DNA of 64,000 nucleotides from Billgrantia gudaonensis (GTDB taxonomy: Bacteria > Pseudomonadota > Gammaproteobacteria > Pseudomonadales > Halomonadaceae). A model generated the notes under the pieces. The model was not told the origin of the DNA and did not search any database. It saw nothing but the letters and a program-made list of their open reading frames with translations. Of this stretch, positions 21,874 through 32,238 are shown one piece after another; within the stretch, counting starts at the first letter, position 1; every line of letters begins with the position of its first letter. The translations under genes were made by a program, and so were the position numbers. The stretch spans positions 248,001-312,000 of the forward strand of contig NZ_FNES01000003.1 in assembly GCF_900100195.1 (NCBI RefSeq), given 5' to 3'.

Positions 21874-22605
21874 ATGGCTCGCCGTCCTGCCCCCAAGAAA
21901 CGCGGCGCCAGCACCCGCCGGCGCACCTCACGGCGCCGCGAGGGCTGGCGCCTGCCCGGCTGGGCGTGGGGCCTCGGCGGATTGGTGGCGGGCTTCCTGC
22001 TCGCCCAGCACCAGCACGGCACGGCGCCTTGGCAGGAAGGCCACGACTCGCCGCTGGCCACCCTGTTGCCGCGATCGGCACCGCCGGAGCCGGAGACGTC
22101 CGAGCCTGCAGCGCCCGCTCAGGAAGCCAGCGAGCCACGCATGCCCACCTTCGAGTTCTATACCCTCCTGCCGGAATCGGAGGTGATCGCTCCGCGCGGC
22201 GAGGTCGGCGCCCCGGCGCCCCCGGCTTCGCCCGACCGGGAGTCCACCAGCGAACCCGCGGGAGAGGGCGACCCCATCGCCCAGATCATCGCTGCCAACC
22301 AGATTCCCGAAGACGCCGAGGACGGCGATGACGCCCCCGAAGGCGATGCCGGCACTGACACTGCGGGCACTCGCTACATGCTGCAAGCTGCCTCCTTCCG
22401 CGAGTCCGGCGACGCCGAGCAGTTGAGCGACCGCCTGCGCGACCTCAGCCTGGTGGCCCAGGTCAGCCAGGTTCAGACCAGCGGCGGCGAAACCTGGCAT
22501 CGCGTCCAGGTGGGACCCTACGACGACACCCGCGAGCTCAATCGCGCCCAGGACCTGATGGTGACGCAAGGGATCGAGCCCCTGCTGATCCGCCTGCAGA
22601 ACTGA
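21874..22605 (+). CDS. SPOR-domain membrane protein (FtsN-like)
   Basis: The 243-residue protein has a very basic cytoplasmic N-terminus (MARRPAPKKRGASTRRRTSRRR), one transmembrane helix (LPGWAWGLGGLVAGFLLAQ), and a long linker rich in Pro, Glu and Ala. The C-terminal SPOR domain is about 75 residues (GTRYMLQAASFRESGDAEQL through EPLLIRLQN). SPOR domains bind denuded septal peptidoglycan, and the topology matches FtsN. The same gene sits between argS and hslV in Pseudomonas. Whether it is the essential FtsN cannot be decided from sequence alone. Confidence 0.85.
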   Translation: MARRPAPKKRGASTRRRTSRRREGWRLPGWAWGLGGLVAGFLLAQHQHGTAPWQEGHDSPLATLLPRSAPPEPETSEPAAPAQEASEPRMPTFEFYTLLPESEVIAPRGEVGAPAPPASPDRESTSEPAGEGDPIAQIIAANQIPEDAEDGDDAPEGDAGTDTAGTRYMLQAASFRESGDAEQLSDRLRDLSLVAQVSQVQTSGGETWHRVQVGPYDDTRELNRAQDLMVTQGIEPLLIRLQN

Positions 22606-22640
22606 GGACAAACTCCTGGATTATCGCTGCCGACTCCATC

Positions 22641-22668
22641 CTTGAATTCGGGCCGTGGCGCCCGCACC
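22641..22668 (+). promoter_or_regulatory. Possible heat-shock (sigma-32) promoter of hslVU
   Basis: A perfect sigma-32 -35 element CTTGAA (22641-22646) is followed after 14 bases by CCCGCACC, which matches the CCCCATNT -10 consensus only in its first three positions. The position, 85 bp before hslV, is right for a heat-shock operon, but the -10 is weak. Confidence 0.4.
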
Positions 22669-22752
22669 TCCTGTGAAGTTCACCCGCGGCGCCCGCAGGC
22701 GCCGAAAGTCATCGGGAGCTGGGATCGAGCTCCCCGTTTCGGAGTTCTCTGA

Positions 22753-23271
22753 ATGACCACCATCGTTTCCGTGCGTCGCGGCGATCAGGTCGCCCTGGCG
22801 GGCGACGGCCAGGTATCGCTGGGCAACACCGTGATGAAGGGCAACGCCAGCAAGGTGCGACGGCTCTATCGCGGCGAGGTGCTGGCCGGCTTCGCCGGCG
22901 GCACCGCCGACGCCTTCACTCTGTTCGAACGTTTCGAAGCGCAGCTCGAGAAACACCAGGGCAACCTGGTCAAGGCCGCCGTGGAGCTGGCCAAGGACTG
23001 GCGTACCGACCGCGCGCTGCGTCGCCTCGAGGCACTGCTCGCCGTGGCCAACAAGGACGCCTCGCTGATCATCACCGGCAACGGTGACGTGGTGGAGCCC
23101 GAACGTGGCATCATCGCCATCGGCTCGGGCGGCAACTACGCCCTGGCAGCCGCCCGCGCCCTGCTCGAGAACACCGACCTCACGGCCCGCGAGATCACCG
23201 AGAAGTCGCTCGATATCGCCGGCGACATCTGCGTGTTCACCAATCACCACGTCACCCTCGAAGAGCTCTGA
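22753..23271 (+). CDS. hslV: ATP-dependent protease subunit HslV
   Basis: HslV is the proteasome-like peptidase of the HslUV protease. The 172-residue protein starts [22 protein letters not shown]; after Met removal Thr2 becomes the N-terminal nucleophile. The [16 protein letters not shown] and [14 protein letters not shown] blocks are typical. It lies 2 bp before hslU and forms a bicistronic unit with it, possibly heat-induced from the CTTGAA element upstream. Confidence 0.97.
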   Translation: MTTIVSVRRGDQVALAGDGQVSLGNTVMKGNASKVRRLYRGEVLAGFAGGTADAFTLFERFEAQLEKHQGNLVKAAVELAKDWRTDRALRRLEALLAVANKDASLIITGNGDVVEPERGIIAIGSGGNYALAAARALLENTDLTAREITEKSLDIAGDICVFTNHHVTLEEL

Positions 23272-23273
23272 TC

Positions 23274-24596
23274 ATGACCCAGATGACCCCTCGCGAGATC
23301 GTCCACGCCCTGGACCAGTACATCATCGGGCAGCAGGAGGCCAAGCGTGCCGTGGCCATCGCCCTGCGCAACCGCTGGCGGCGCATGCAGCTCGATGACG
23401 ACCTGCGCACCGAGGTGACGCCCAAGAACATCCTGATGATCGGCCCCACCGGGGTGGGCAAGACCGAGATCGCCCGCCGCCTGGCCAAGCTGGCCCGGGC
23501 GCCCTTCATCAAGGTCGAGGCGACCAAGTTCACCGAGGTGGGCTATGTGGGCCGCGACGTCGAGTCGATCGTGCGCGACCTCACCGAAGCGGCCTTCAAG
23601 CTGGTGCGCGAACAAGCCAAGGAAGAGGTGCGTCACCGCGCCGAGGACGCCGCGGAGGATCGCATCCTCGATGCCCTGCTGCCGCCGCCCCGCGGCCAGG
23701 AGGACCAGCCGCGCCAGGACAGCGGCACCCGCCAGACCTTCCGCAAGAAGCTTCGCGAGGGGCAGCTCGACGACAAGGAGATCGACATCGAGATCACTCC
23801 CCAGGGCCCGGGCATCGACATCATGACGCCGCCGGGCATGGAGGAGATGACCAGCCAGCTGCAGAACCTGTTCGCCGGCATGGGCAAGCAGAAGACCGAG
23901 ACCCGCCGCGTAGCGGTGAAGGACGCCTTCGCTCTGCTGCGCGACGAGGAGGCCGCCAAGCTGGTCAACGAGGAGGAGATCAAGCACCGTGCCATCGAGG
24001 CGGTGGAGCAGCACGGCATCGTCTTCCTCGACGAGATCGACAAGGTCGCCAAGGGCAGCGGCCAGTCGAGCGGCGGCGAGGTCTCCCGCGAAGGCGTGCA
24101 GCGCGACCTGCTGCCGCTGATCGAGGGCTCCACGGTTTCCACTAAGCACGGCATGGTGCGTACCGACCACATCCTGTTCATCGCCTCGGGCGCCTTCCAT
24201 CTGTCGCGTCCCTCGGACCTGATCCCCGAGCTGCAGGGTCGGCTGCCGATCCGCGTCGAACTCGATGCGCTCTCCCCCGACGACTTCAAGCGCATCCTCA
24301 CCGAGCCATCCGCCTCGCTGACCAAGCAATACCAGGCGCTGCTCGCCACTGAAGGGCTCGAGGTCGAATTCACCGGCGACGGCATCGAACGCATCGCCGA
24401 GATCGCCTGGAAGGTCAACGAAGGTACCGAGAACATCGGCGCACGGCGGCTGCACACGGTCATGGAACGCCTGCTCGAGGAGGCCTCGTTCCAGGGCTCG
24501 GGCATCGGCAGCCCCCTGACCATCGACGCCGCCTACGTGGACTCGCAGCTCGGCGAACTGGCCATGGACGAAGATCTGTCGCGGTATATTCTGTAA
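23274..24596 (+). CDS. hslU: ATP-dependent protease ATPase subunit HslU
   Basis: HslU is the hexameric AAA+ unfoldase that feeds substrates to HslV. The 440-residue protein has Walker [10 protein letters not shown] near residues 57-65, an I-domain insertion rich in charged residues (about 105-240), Walker [11 protein letters not shown], and the sensor-2 motif [15 protein letters not shown]. It ends DLSRYIL, the conserved C-terminus that docks into HslV. Confidence 0.98.
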   Translation: MTQMTPREIVHALDQYIIGQQEAKRAVAIALRNRWRRMQLDDDLRTEVTPKNILMIGPTGVGKTEIARRLAKLARAPFIKVEATKFTEVGYVGRDVESIVRDLTEAAFKLVREQAKEEVRHRAEDAAEDRILDALLPPPRGQEDQPRQDSGTRQTFRKKLREGQLDDKEIDIEITPQGPGIDIMTPPGMEEMTSQLQNLFAGMGKQKTETRRVAVKDAFALLRDEEAAKLVNEEEIKHRAIEAVEQHGIVFLDEIDKVAKGSGQSSGGEVSREGVQRDLLPLIEGSTVSTKHGMVRTDHILFIASGAFHLSRPSDLIPELQGRLPIRVELDALSPDDFKRILTEPSASLTKQYQALLATEGLEVEFTGDGIERIAEIAWKVNEGTENIGARRLHTVMERLLEEASFQGSGIGSPLTIDAAYVDSQLGELAMDEDLSRYIL

Positions 24597-24655
24597 GCCA
24601 CGGGCTTCGGGCCACGAGCCGCTCGAAGCTCGAAGCTCGAAGCTCGAAGCCAGGA
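24597..24655. repeat. Heptanucleotide array after hslU
   Basis: CTCGAAG is repeated four times without error at 24622-24649, preceded by one CCACGAG unit and a GCTTCGGG segment that can pair with the CTCGAAG units. The region begins directly after the hslU stop and ends just before the ribosome site of the next gene. Confidence 0.93.
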
Positions 24656-24662
24656 GTCAGCC

Positions 24663-25046
24663 ATGTCCGCCCCCATTCCCAGCAACGTTCACTACCACAA
24701 GCAGGCCCGCGAACTGGAGCTGAGCTATCCGAATGGCGAGCACTACCGGCTGTCGGTGGAGTACCTGCGCGTCTTCTCGCCCTCCGCCGAGGTACGCGGC
24801 CACGGCCGCGGCCAGGAGACGCTGCAGGTCGGCAAGAAGTTCGTGGGGCTCAAGAACGTCACGCCCACCGGGCGCTATGCGCTCAAGCTGCACTTCGACG
24901 ACGGCCACGACAGCGGCCTCTACAGCTGGGATTACCTGTGGTGGCTGATCGAGAATCGCGAGGCCAACTGGGCCGACTACCTGCAGCGCCTGGAGGAAGC
25001 CGGCGCCAGCCGCGAGCCGCTGGGCATCGAGATCAAGCAGCTGTAG
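24663..25046 (+). CDS. DUF971 domain protein
   Basis: The 127-residue protein matches the DUF971 family (gamma-butyrobetaine hydroxylase N-terminal-like domain), with YHKQARELELSYPNGEHYRLSVEYLRVFSPSAEV, then KNVTPTGRYALKLHFDDGHDSGLYSWDYL. Length is normal. The gene follows hslVU in Pseudomonas too. The biochemical role is not established; stand-alone DUF971 proteins have been linked to iron-sulfur metabolism by genomic context only. The ATG is preceded by CCAGGAGTC. Confidence 0.88.
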   Translation: MSAPIPSNVHYHKQARELELSYPNGEHYRLSVEYLRVFSPSAEVRGHGRGQETLQVGKKFVGLKNVTPTGRYALKLHFDDGHDSGLYSWDYLWWLIENREANWADYLQRLEEAGASREPLGIEIKQL

Positions 25047-25060
25047 AGCACTACGCGGGA

Positions 25061-25242
25061 CGCCGGGGATAGCTCGAAGGGGCGCTACATTCGACAGGGG
25101 TGAGGAGCGCAGCTCCGAACGGGTTGGCCATGGATGGCCAACCCAGGTCCTGCAAGCGAAGCAGGGATGCGAGAGCGCAGCAGGGCGAATGTAGCGCCCA
25201 TGGAGGGGTTCGCAGCGCCTCCCCGCAGAGCTATCGCCGGCA
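25061..25242. repeat. Structured intergenic repeat element, copy A
   Basis: A non-coding element of about 182 bp related to copy B at 35091-35270. Nested inverted repeats: outer arms 25061-25075 with 25228-25242 (13 of 15 paired), a perfect 14-bp stem 25080-25093 with 25186-25199, and an inner perfect 10-bp hairpin 25121-25130 with 25135-25144 (TGGA loop). Smaller hairpins include GGAGC-GCTCC and CCTGC-GCAGG. Paired positions differ from copy B in a compensated way. No transposase is present. Confidence 0.9.
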
Positions 25243-25273
25243 CAGGCCCGTGTGGTGATGCCCCACTCCCGTC

Positions 25274-25303
25274 AAGACAATCGCCGCCGGGGAAGGCTAC
25301 AAT
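25274..25303 (+). promoter_or_regulatory. Candidate ubiE promoter
   Basis: AAGACA (25274-25279) and TACAAT (25298-25303) are separated by 18 bases and lie 61 bp before ubiE, just downstream of repeat element A. The -10 matches 5 of 6, the -35 only 4 of 6. Confidence 0.4.
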
Positions 25304-25363
25304 ATCGCGCATTCGAGGCCGGCAGGCCTGTCGATCACCGCAGCGATTCGGGAGCCCCACGGC

Positions 25364-26119
25364 ATGAGCCCCAGCGACAAGCGCACCACCCACTTCGGCT
25401 ACCAGGAAGTCCCGGTCGAGGAAAAGGCCTCGCGAGTGGCCCATGTCTTCCACTCCGTGGCGGCCCGCTACGACGTCATGAACGACCTGATGTCGCTGGG
25501 CATCCATCGCCTGTGGAAGCGCCTCACCATCGAACGCGCCGGCGTGCGCCCCGGCCACAGCGTACTCGACATCGCCGGCGGAACCGGCGATCTGACGCTC
25601 AAGTTCTCTCGTCTGGTGGGCCCGCGCGGGCGCGTGGTGCTGGCCGACATCAACGAGTCGATGCTGCGCGTGGGGCGCGACAAACTGCTCGACAACGGCG
25701 TGGGCGGCAACGTCGAGTACGTCCAGGCCAACGCCGAGGCCCTGCCGTTTCCCGACAACACCTTCGATTGCATCACCATCGCCTTCGGGCTGCGCAACGT
25801 CACCGACAAGGACGCCGCGCTGCGCTCCATGACCCGCGTGCTAAAGCCCGGAGGACGCCTGCTGGTGCTGGAGTTCTCCCAGCCGGTCAATCCGTTGCTC
25901 TCCAAGGCCTACGACGAGTACTCCTTCCGCCTGCTGCCGCGCATGGGCCAGCTGGTGGCGGGCGACGCCGACAGCTACCGCTATCTGGCCGAGTCGATCC
26001 GCGTGCATCCCGACCAGGAGACCCTCAAGGGCATGATGGAGGCCGCCGGTCTGGAACGGGTGGAATACACCAACCTCACCGGCGGCATCGTCGCCCTGCA
26101 CCGCGGCATCAAGCTGTGA
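25364..26119 (+). CDS. ubiE: Ubiquinone/menaquinone C-methyltransferase UbiE
   Basis: UbiE is an S-adenosylmethionine-dependent methyltransferase that methylates the benzoquinol ring in ubiquinone synthesis. The 251-residue protein has the family start ([21 protein letters not shown]), the SAM loop [15 protein letters not shown], and the C-terminal signature ([14 protein letters not shown]). The stop shares one base with the ubiJ start, the first of two overlaps in the ubiE-ubiJ-ubiB unit. Confidence 0.97.
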   Translation: MSPSDKRTTHFGYQEVPVEEKASRVAHVFHSVAARYDVMNDLMSLGIHRLWKRLTIERAGVRPGHSVLDIAGGTGDLTLKFSRLVGPRGRVVLADINESMLRVGRDKLLDNGVGGNVEYVQANAEALPFPDNTFDCITIAFGLRNVTDKDAALRSMTRVLKPGGRLLVLEFSQPVNPLLSKAYDEYSFRLLPRMGQLVAGDADSYRYLAESIRVHPDQETLKGMMEAAGLERVEYTNLTGGIVALHRGIKL

Positions 26120-26742
26120 TGTTGCTGCTGGCCGGCATCGAGCGCACGCTCAACGCCCTGCTCGCCCGCGACCCCGCGGCTCCTGCACGCCTGGCTCGCC
26201 TGGCCGGCAATCGCATCGTGCTGCGCTTCGAGCAGCCCCGATTCGAGCTGCTGATGGCCTTCCATGCCCAGGGCGTGGACCTGATACGTCTGGAAGGTGG
26301 CGACGACACGACCGCCGACGCCGTGGTGGAGCTCGATGCCGAGACCCTCGGCGAGTTGCTGGGCGGTGCCTCCATGGAGCGTCTGATGTTCCAGGGCCGA
26401 CTCGCCGTGCGCGGCCAGGTTCACCAGCTCGAGGCCGTTCGCGAGCTGGTGCTCGATCTCGACCTGGACTGGGAAGCCGAACTCGCTCACTGGCTCGGCG
26501 ACATGCCGGCTCACGGCCTGGCCGAAGGCCTGCGCGGGCTGGCCCACTGGGGAGCGCGCACCCGGCGCGAGCTCTCCGCCGACATCGCCGAATACGTCTT
26601 CGAAGAGGCCCGCCTGCTGCCCGGCCGCCATCAGCTCGACAACCTGCGCGATCACCTCACCGAGCTGGAAGTGGCCACCGACCGCGTGGCGGCGCGCCTC
26701 GACCGACTCCGCCGCCGTCTCGACGAAGGGGATGGCTCATGA
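26119..26742 (+). CDS. ubiJ: Ubiquinone biosynthesis accessory factor UbiJ
   Basis: The ATG at 26119 overlaps the ubiE stop (TGATG) and the stop overlaps the ubiB start by 4 bases (ATGA). The 207-residue protein has an N-terminal SCP2-type lipid-binding domain (about residues 15-115, with [20 protein letters not shown] and [23 protein letters not shown]) and a C-terminal helical tail ending in a coiled coil ([19 protein letters not shown]). UbiJ is thought to hold lipid intermediates of the soluble Ubi complex. Position between ubiE and ubiB is diagnostic. Confidence 0.93.
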   Translation: MLLLAGIERTLNALLARDPAAPARLARLAGNRIVLRFEQPRFELLMAFHAQGVDLIRLEGGDDTTADAVVELDAETLGELLGGASMERLMFQGRLAVRGQVHQLEAVRELVLDLDLDWEAELAHWLGDMPAHGLAEGLRGLAHWGARTRRELSADIAEYVFEEARLLPGRHQLDNLRDHLTELEVATDRVAARLDRLRRRLDEGDGS

Positions 26743-28364
26743 TGGCCCTGCGACTCTTCCGCATCTTCTGGGTGATCACGCGCTATCGCCTCGATACGCT
26801 GTTGCCGCTGGAACGCCTGCCCTGGCCGCTACGTCTGCTGTTCGCCCTCTCCCCGCTGCGGCTGATACCGCTCGGCCACCACTCCCGCGGCGAGCGCCTG
26901 CGCCTGGCCCTCGAATCGCTGGGCCCCATCTTCGTCAAGTTCGGACAGCTGCTCTCCACGCGCCGCGACCTACTGCCGGAAGACATCGCCGACGAACTCA
27001 GGCGCCTGCAGGACCAGGTCCCTCCCTTCCCCGGCGCCGAGGCCCGAGCGCTGGTCGAGGAAGAACTGGAGCTGCCGCTGAATCTCGCCTTCGCCCACTT
27101 CGAACCCGACCCCCTGGCCTCGGCGTCCATTGCCCAGGTGCACGCCGCCCGGTTGCACAGCGGCGAAGAGGTGGTCGTCAAGATCATCCGCCCCGGCATC
27201 GAGCGGGTGATGCGCCAGGACATGGCGTTGATGTATCGCTTCGCCGCCGTGCTGGCACGCATTCCCGAGGCGCGCCGTCTGCGACCGGTGGAGGTGGTGC
27301 GCGACTACGAGGCCACCCTGTTCGACGAGCTGGATCTCTACAAGGAAGCCGCGAATACCTCCCAGCTCAAACGCAACTTCAAGAATTCGCCGCTGCTGTT
27401 CGTGCCTGGCATCCACTGGCCCCACACGCGCCGGCGGGTGATGGTTCAGGAACGCATCTACGGCATCCCGGTGGCCGACACGGCCGCGCTGAAGGCCCAG
27501 GGCACCGACCTCAGGAAACTCGCCGAACGCGGTGTGGAAATCTTCTTCACCCAGGTGTTCCGCGACAACTTCTTCCATGCCGACATGCACCCCGGCAACA
27601 TCTTCGTCTCCCGCGAGCACCCCGCAGACCCCCAGTACATCGCCATCGACTGCGGCATCGTCGGCAGCCTCACTCGCGAGGACCAGGACTACCTGGCCCG
27701 CAACCTGCTGGCGTTCTTCCATCAGGACTACTACGAAGTAGCGGCCTTGCACATCGAGTCCGGCTGGGTGAGCGAGGATACCCGCGCCAACGAGTTCGCC
27801 GCCGCCATCCGCACGGTGTGCGAACCGATCCTCGAGAAGCCGCTCAAGGACATTTCCTTCGGTCAAGTGCTGCTGGGACTCTTCCAGACCGCGCGCCGCT
27901 TCAACATGGAGGTGCAGCCACAGCTGGTGCTGCTGCAGAAGACCCTGCTCAACATCGAGGGGCTGGGACGCCAGCTCTATCCTGATCTCGACCTGTGGAC
28001 CACCGCCAAACCCTACCTGGAGCGCTGGATGAAGGAGCGCGCCGGTGTCGGAGGCCTGTGGGATTCGCTCAAGCGCCAGGCTCCGGAACTGTCGCGCCAG
28101 CTGCCTGAGCTCCCGGTGCTCGCCCACCAGGCGCTCACCCAGGTCGAACACGAGCGGCGCCAGCGCCATCGCCAGGCCACGGCCGTCACACGCATCGGCG
28201 CCGAACTCCGCCAGGGGCGTCGCAGCCGGCGCCGCCTGCGCCTGGGGCTGCTGCTGATCGCCTTCGCACTGGCCTGGCAGCCGTTGCTGGAGTGGACCGC
28301 CGACCAGCCCCTGACGGTGCTGGGCGCCGGCATCATCGGGCTGGGCCTGCTGCTCTGGCAGTGA
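26739..28364 (+). CDS. ubiB: Ubiquinone biosynthesis ABC1-family ATPase UbiB
   Basis: UbiB is an atypical kinase-like membrane ATPase needed for ubiquinone hydroxylation steps. The 541-residue protein shows the family motif [14 protein letters not shown], the alanine-rich loop region ([13 protein letters not shown]), and [11 protein letters not shown] with IDCGIVG for nucleotide and metal binding. Two hydrophobic segments close the C-terminus ([16 protein letters not shown] and [14 protein letters not shown]). It is translationally coupled to ubiJ. Confidence 0.96.
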   Translation: MMALRLFRIFWVITRYRLDTLLPLERLPWPLRLLFALSPLRLIPLGHHSRGERLRLALESLGPIFVKFGQLLSTRRDLLPEDIADELRRLQDQVPPFPGAEARALVEEELELPLNLAFAHFEPDPLASASIAQVHAARLHSGEEVVVKIIRPGIERVMRQDMALMYRFAAVLARIPEARRLRPVEVVRDYEATLFDELDLYKEAANTSQLKRNFKNSPLLFVPGIHWPHTRRRVMVQERIYGIPVADTAALKAQGTDLRKLAERGVEIFFTQVFRDNFFHADMHPGNIFVSREHPADPQYIAIDCGIVGSLTREDQDYLARNLLAFFHQDYYEVAALHIESGWVSEDTRANEFAAAIRTVCEPILEKPLKDISFGQVLLGLFQTARRFNMEVQPQLVLLQKTLLNIEGLGRQLYPDLDLWTTAKPYLERWMKERAGVGGLWDSLKRQAPELSRQLPELPVLAHQALTQVEHERRQRHRQATAVTRIGAELRQGRRSRRRLRLGLLLIAFALAWQPLLEWTADQPLTVLGAGIIGLGLLLWQ

Positions 28365-28394
28365 CCTTGATCCACCGCAATCGGAGCACCTGTC

Positions 28395-28730
28395 ATGCGT
28401 GATATTCTCGACGAACTCTTCGACGTGCTGGCAAGCCGCCGCAGCGCCGATCCTGCCGACTCCTACGTGGCCAGCTTGCATCACCGCGGGTTGAACAAGA
28501 TACTCGAGAAAGTGGGCGAGGAAGCCACGGAAACCCTGTTGGCAGCCAAGGATGCCGAGGGTGGCGGCAATGCCGAACGTCAAGCGTTGATCGCCGAAAC
28601 GGCCGACCTGTGGTTTCATAGTCTGGTGATGCTGTCGCATCTAGGGCTCGATCACCGCGACGTACTCGACGAGCTGGGCCAGCGCTTCGGCATTTCCGGG
28701 CACGAAGAGAAGGCCGCAAGGTCAAAGTGA
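28395..28730 (+). CDS. hisE: Phosphoribosyl-ATP pyrophosphatase
   Basis: HisE removes pyrophosphate from phosphoribosyl-ATP, the second step of histidine synthesis. The 111-residue protein is a MazG-fold enzyme with [30 protein letters not shown], whose glutamates bind magnesium, and a second half with [18 protein letters not shown]. In Pseudomonas hisI (PR-AMP cyclohydrolase) precedes hisE and in E. coli the two are fused; here hisE stands alone, between ubiB and tatA. Confidence 0.95.
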   Translation: MRDILDELFDVLASRRSADPADSYVASLHHRGLNKILEKVGEEATETLLAAKDAEGGGNAERQALIAETADLWFHSLVMLSHLGLDHRDVLDELGQRFGISGHEEKAARSK

Positions 28731-28778
28731 ACTCGACGTCCGGTATGACCGGACACGCGAACCAGAGGGGTAACCTTC

Positions 28779-29042
28779 ATGTTAGGTGGTATCAGTATCT
28801 GGCAGCTGCTGATCGTACTCGGCATCATCATCCTGATCTTCGGCACCAAGAAGCTGCGCAACGTGGGCAGCGACCTGGGCGGCGCCGTCAAGGGCTTCAA
28901 GCAGGCCGTCAACGAAGAGGACAAGGAAGACAAGGACAAATCCCAGGCCAAGGTCACTCATGAGGAGACGCCCAACACCTATGACGTGCGGGCCGAAGAG
29001 AAGACCGAGGACAAGGTCGAGGACCGGGAAGAGCGCAAGTAA
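28779..29042 (+). CDS. tatA: Sec-independent translocase protein TatA
   Basis: TatA forms the pore of the twin-arginine system, which exports folded proteins. The 87-residue protein starts [25 protein letters not shown], a single transmembrane helix followed by the conserved FGTKKL hinge. An amphipathic helix ([15 protein letters not shown]) and a highly charged tail rich in Glu, Lys and Asp follow. The ribosome site GAGGGG is strong. tatB follows after 6 bp. Confidence 0.97.
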   Translation: MLGGISIWQLLIVLGIIILIFGTKKLRNVGSDLGGAVKGFKQAVNEEDKEDKDKSQAKVTHEETPNTYDVRAEEKTEDKVEDREERK

Positions 29043-29048
29043 GCCGCC

Positions 29049-29450
29049 ATGTTCGATATCGGCTTTCTCGAACTGTTGCTGCTCGGCATCGTCGGGCTGC
29101 TGGTGCTGGGCCCCGAGCGGCTGCCCAAGGCAGCGCGCACCCTCGGTCTGTGGGTCGGCAAGGTCAAGCGCACCGTGTCGGGCATGCAGAAGGAAATCAA
29201 TGCCCAACTCGAAGCCGAGGAGTTGCGTCAGAAGCTCAAGGAACAGCAGAGCAAACTCGACGAAAGTCTCGGCAAGGCCAAGCGCGACGTGGAAAGCCTC
29301 GCCGAGGAGCCTCCTCCCCAGCGGCGCGGAGTTCCGGCGTCCGACGAAAAGACGACCAAACCGGCCGCCGAACGTCTCGACGACGCCCTGACCGATGTCA
29401 AGGACGACACCACCTCCGCTGATGACAAGAGGGATGTCTCGCCCCGATGA
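29049..29450 (+). CDS. tatB: Sec-independent translocase protein TatB
   Basis: TatB works with TatC in binding twin-arginine signal peptides. The 133-residue protein opens MFDIGFLELLLLGIVGLLVLGPERLP, with the GPERLP hinge that separates TatB from TatA. A long amphipathic and coiled-coil region and a charged tail follow. Its stop overlaps the tatC start by 4 bases. Confidence 0.96.
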   Translation: MFDIGFLELLLLGIVGLLVLGPERLPKAARTLGLWVGKVKRTVSGMQKEINAQLEAEELRQKLKEQQSKLDESLGKAKRDVESLAEEPPPQRRGVPASDEKTTKPAAERLDDALTDVKDDTTSADDKRDVSPR

Positions 29451-30208
29451 GCGACCCCAACGAAAAACCGGACCTGGCCCAGGCTCCGCTGATCGAGCAT
29501 CTGGTGGAACTCCGTTCGCGTCTGCTCCGAGCGGTGGTGGCGATCCTGGTGATCTTCCTGGCGCTCTACTCTTTCGCCAACGACATCTACACCTTCGTGG
29601 CGCAGCCGCTCATGGCGCTGCTTCCCGAGGGCTCGCAGATGATCGCCACTGAGGTGGCCTCGCCCTTCCTGGCCCCCTTCAAGCTGACCCTGGTGGTGGC
29701 GGTGTTCGCCGCCATCCCCTACGTCCTCCACCAGGCATGGTCTTTCGTGGCGCCCGGCCTCTACGACAACGAGAAGGCGCTGGCCCTGCCGATACTGGCC
29801 TCCAGCATAGCGCTCTTCTATGCCGGCGCCGCCTTCGCCTATTTTGCGGTCTTTCCGCTGCTGTTCGAGTTCTTCACCCAGACCGGGCCGGAGAACGTGG
29901 CGGTGATGACCGACATCAACCAGTACCTGAACTTCGTCCTCAAGCTGTTCTTCGCCTTCGGCGTGGCCTTCGAGATTCCCATCGCTACTTTTCTGTTGAT
30001 CGTCTCCGGCGCCACCACGGTGGAAAGCCTCTCCAAGAAGAGGCCCTACATCGTGCTGGGCTGTTTCGTGGTGGGCATGCTGCTCACCCCGCCGGACGTG
30101 ATCTCGCAGAGTCTGCTGGCCATTCCCATGTACCTGCTCTACGAGATCGGTCTGCTGTTCGGCCGCTTCGCACGCCGCAAGAAACGCGAAGCGGAAGACG
30201 ACTTTTGA
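29447..30208 (+). CDS. tatC: Sec-independent translocase protein TatC
   Basis: TatC is the polytopic receptor for twin-arginine signals. The 253-residue protein has six predicted transmembrane helices, the N-terminal signature LIEHLVELRSRLLRAV and the conserved loop YQAW-like VLHQAWSFVAPGLYDNEK. It ends in a basic cytoplasmic tail (RFARRKKREAEDDF). It completes tatABC and is convergent with elbB, with a hairpin region in between. Confidence 0.97.
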   Translation: MSDPNEKPDLAQAPLIEHLVELRSRLLRAVVAILVIFLALYSFANDIYTFVAQPLMALLPEGSQMIATEVASPFLAPFKLTLVVAVFAAIPYVLHQAWSFVAPGLYDNEKALALPILASSIALFYAGAAFAYFAVFPLLFEFFTQTGPENVAVMTDINQYLNFVLKLFFAFGVAFEIPIATFLLIVSGATTVESLSKKRPYIVLGCFVVGMLLTPPDVISQSLLAIPMYLLYEIGLLFGRFARRKKREAEDDF

Positions 30209-30210
30209 GC

Positions 30211-30294
30211 GATAAGCTTTAAGCTGTAAGCCATAAGAAAACCCCCAAGGCTCGATGCTCTGGAGGTTTAACTGACGGCTTATAGCTTACAGCT
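30211..30294. terminator. Bidirectional hairpin built from CNNNNAG heptads between tatC and elbB
   Basis: Starting within three bases of the tatC stop, heptads CTTTAAG, CTGTAAG and CCATAAG run in tandem. The 16-base arm 30222-30237 pairs with 30279-30294 (15 of 16, the exception a G-T pair on RNA). An inner imperfect hairpin carries AAAACCCCC and GGAGGTTT. It lies between convergent genes and can serve as a terminator both ways. Confidence 0.75.
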
Positions 30295-30309
30295 CCCGGC
30301 GCAGCCGGG

Positions 30310-30972
30310 TCACAGATCCATCATTTCGTCGATGCGGTCGACCAGCTTGAAGATGCCGGTGGCTGCCTCGCTGATGCGAGTGGCGAGCATGTAGGCTGGC
30401 GTCGACACTACGCGGTTCTCGAAATCCACCACGATGTCTTCCACGCCGCAGCTACGGTGCAATCCGCCCATGGTGCTTATCGCGCCGGCTACGCCGGGGT
30501 CATGGCCCACGGTGACGGCCACGCCGGGTCCCAGCAGCTTGGGTGACAACACTGGTGCGATGCACATCAGCCCGATGGGCTTGCGTTCGGCATGAAAGTC
30601 CTCCATCACCGCCGTGAGCGCCTCGAGCACTTCCATATCGCTGCCGGCGGCGGCGAAGTTCGACAGGTTCTTGGCGGCACCGAACCCACCGGGCAGGATG
30701 ACCGCGTCAAAGTCGTCGGCATCGAGCGCCTCGAGAGGTGCGATGTCGCCACGCGCCAGTCGCGCCGCCTCGACCAGCACGTTGCGCTCTTCCCCGTCGA
30801 CTGCCTCGCCACGGCAATGGTCGACGACGTCCTGCTGCGAAATATTCGGGGCGAAACAGCGATAGCCGATGCCCAGCTGGTCCAGCCGCAGCAGCGTCAG
30901 CGTCGTTTCGTAGATCTCCGAACCGTCCTGAACGCCGCAGCCCGACAGGATGACCGCCACCTGTTTGCTCAT
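30310..30972 (-). CDS. elbB: Isoprenoid biosynthesis glyoxalase ElbB (DJ-1/PfpI family)
   Basis: The start at 30970-30972 has a very strong GAGGAGG ribosome site and gives 220 residues beginning MSKQVAVILSGCGVQDGSEI; the open frame continues upstream without similarity. The DJ-1/PfpI fold is seen in DAVILPGGFGAAKNLSNFA and in the nucleophile-elbow cysteine of KPIGLMCIAPVL. E. coli ElbB has weak glyoxalase activity and was named for an isoprenoid effect; its true role is unclear. It is divergent from hemB and convergent with tatC. Confidence 0.93.
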   Translation of the reverse strand: MSKQVAVILSGCGVQDGSEIYETTLTLLRLDQLGIGYRCFAPNISQQDVVDHCRGEAVDGEERNVLVEAARLARGDIAPLEALDADDFDAVILPGGFGAAKNLSNFAAAGSDMEVLEALTAVMEDFHAERKPIGLMCIAPVLSPKLLGPGVAVTVGHDPGVAGAISTMGGLHRSCGVEDIVVDFENRVVSTPAYMLATRISEAATGIFKLVDRIDEMMDL

Positions 30973-31094
30973 GCTCTTATCCTCCTCTGAGCGGCCCGCC
31001 CGAGGGAAGCCCGCAACCGTAGCCTGAAAGCCAACACTGTAGTGAGTCGCGCCGGGTGCGACAAGGCGCGACTTCCGGCACCCTGCGACACTGA

Positions 31095-31100
31095 TATACT
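31095..31100 (+). promoter_or_regulatory. Candidate -10 box in the elbB-hemB divergent region
   Basis: TATACT matches the -10 consensus at 5 of 6 positions and lies about 90 bp before the hemB start. No good -35 is present at 16-18 bases (TTCCGG at 17), so this is tentative. Confidence 0.3.
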
Positions 31101-31147
31101 CGTTGTCACGACCCACTTGTCATCGAAACGTCATCCGGCACGTCTAG

Positions 31148-32197
<1,050 letters not shown>

Positions 32198-32238
32198 CCG
32201 GAAGGCTGTGCCCTTCCGGCTCGATGATGAGAGGAACC

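Noticed and set aside
25252-26118. Long N-terminal extension of ubiJ (frame open from 25252)
   Set aside because: This part overlaps ubiE in another frame. The ubiJ family start matches the ATG at 26119, which overlaps the ubiE stop.
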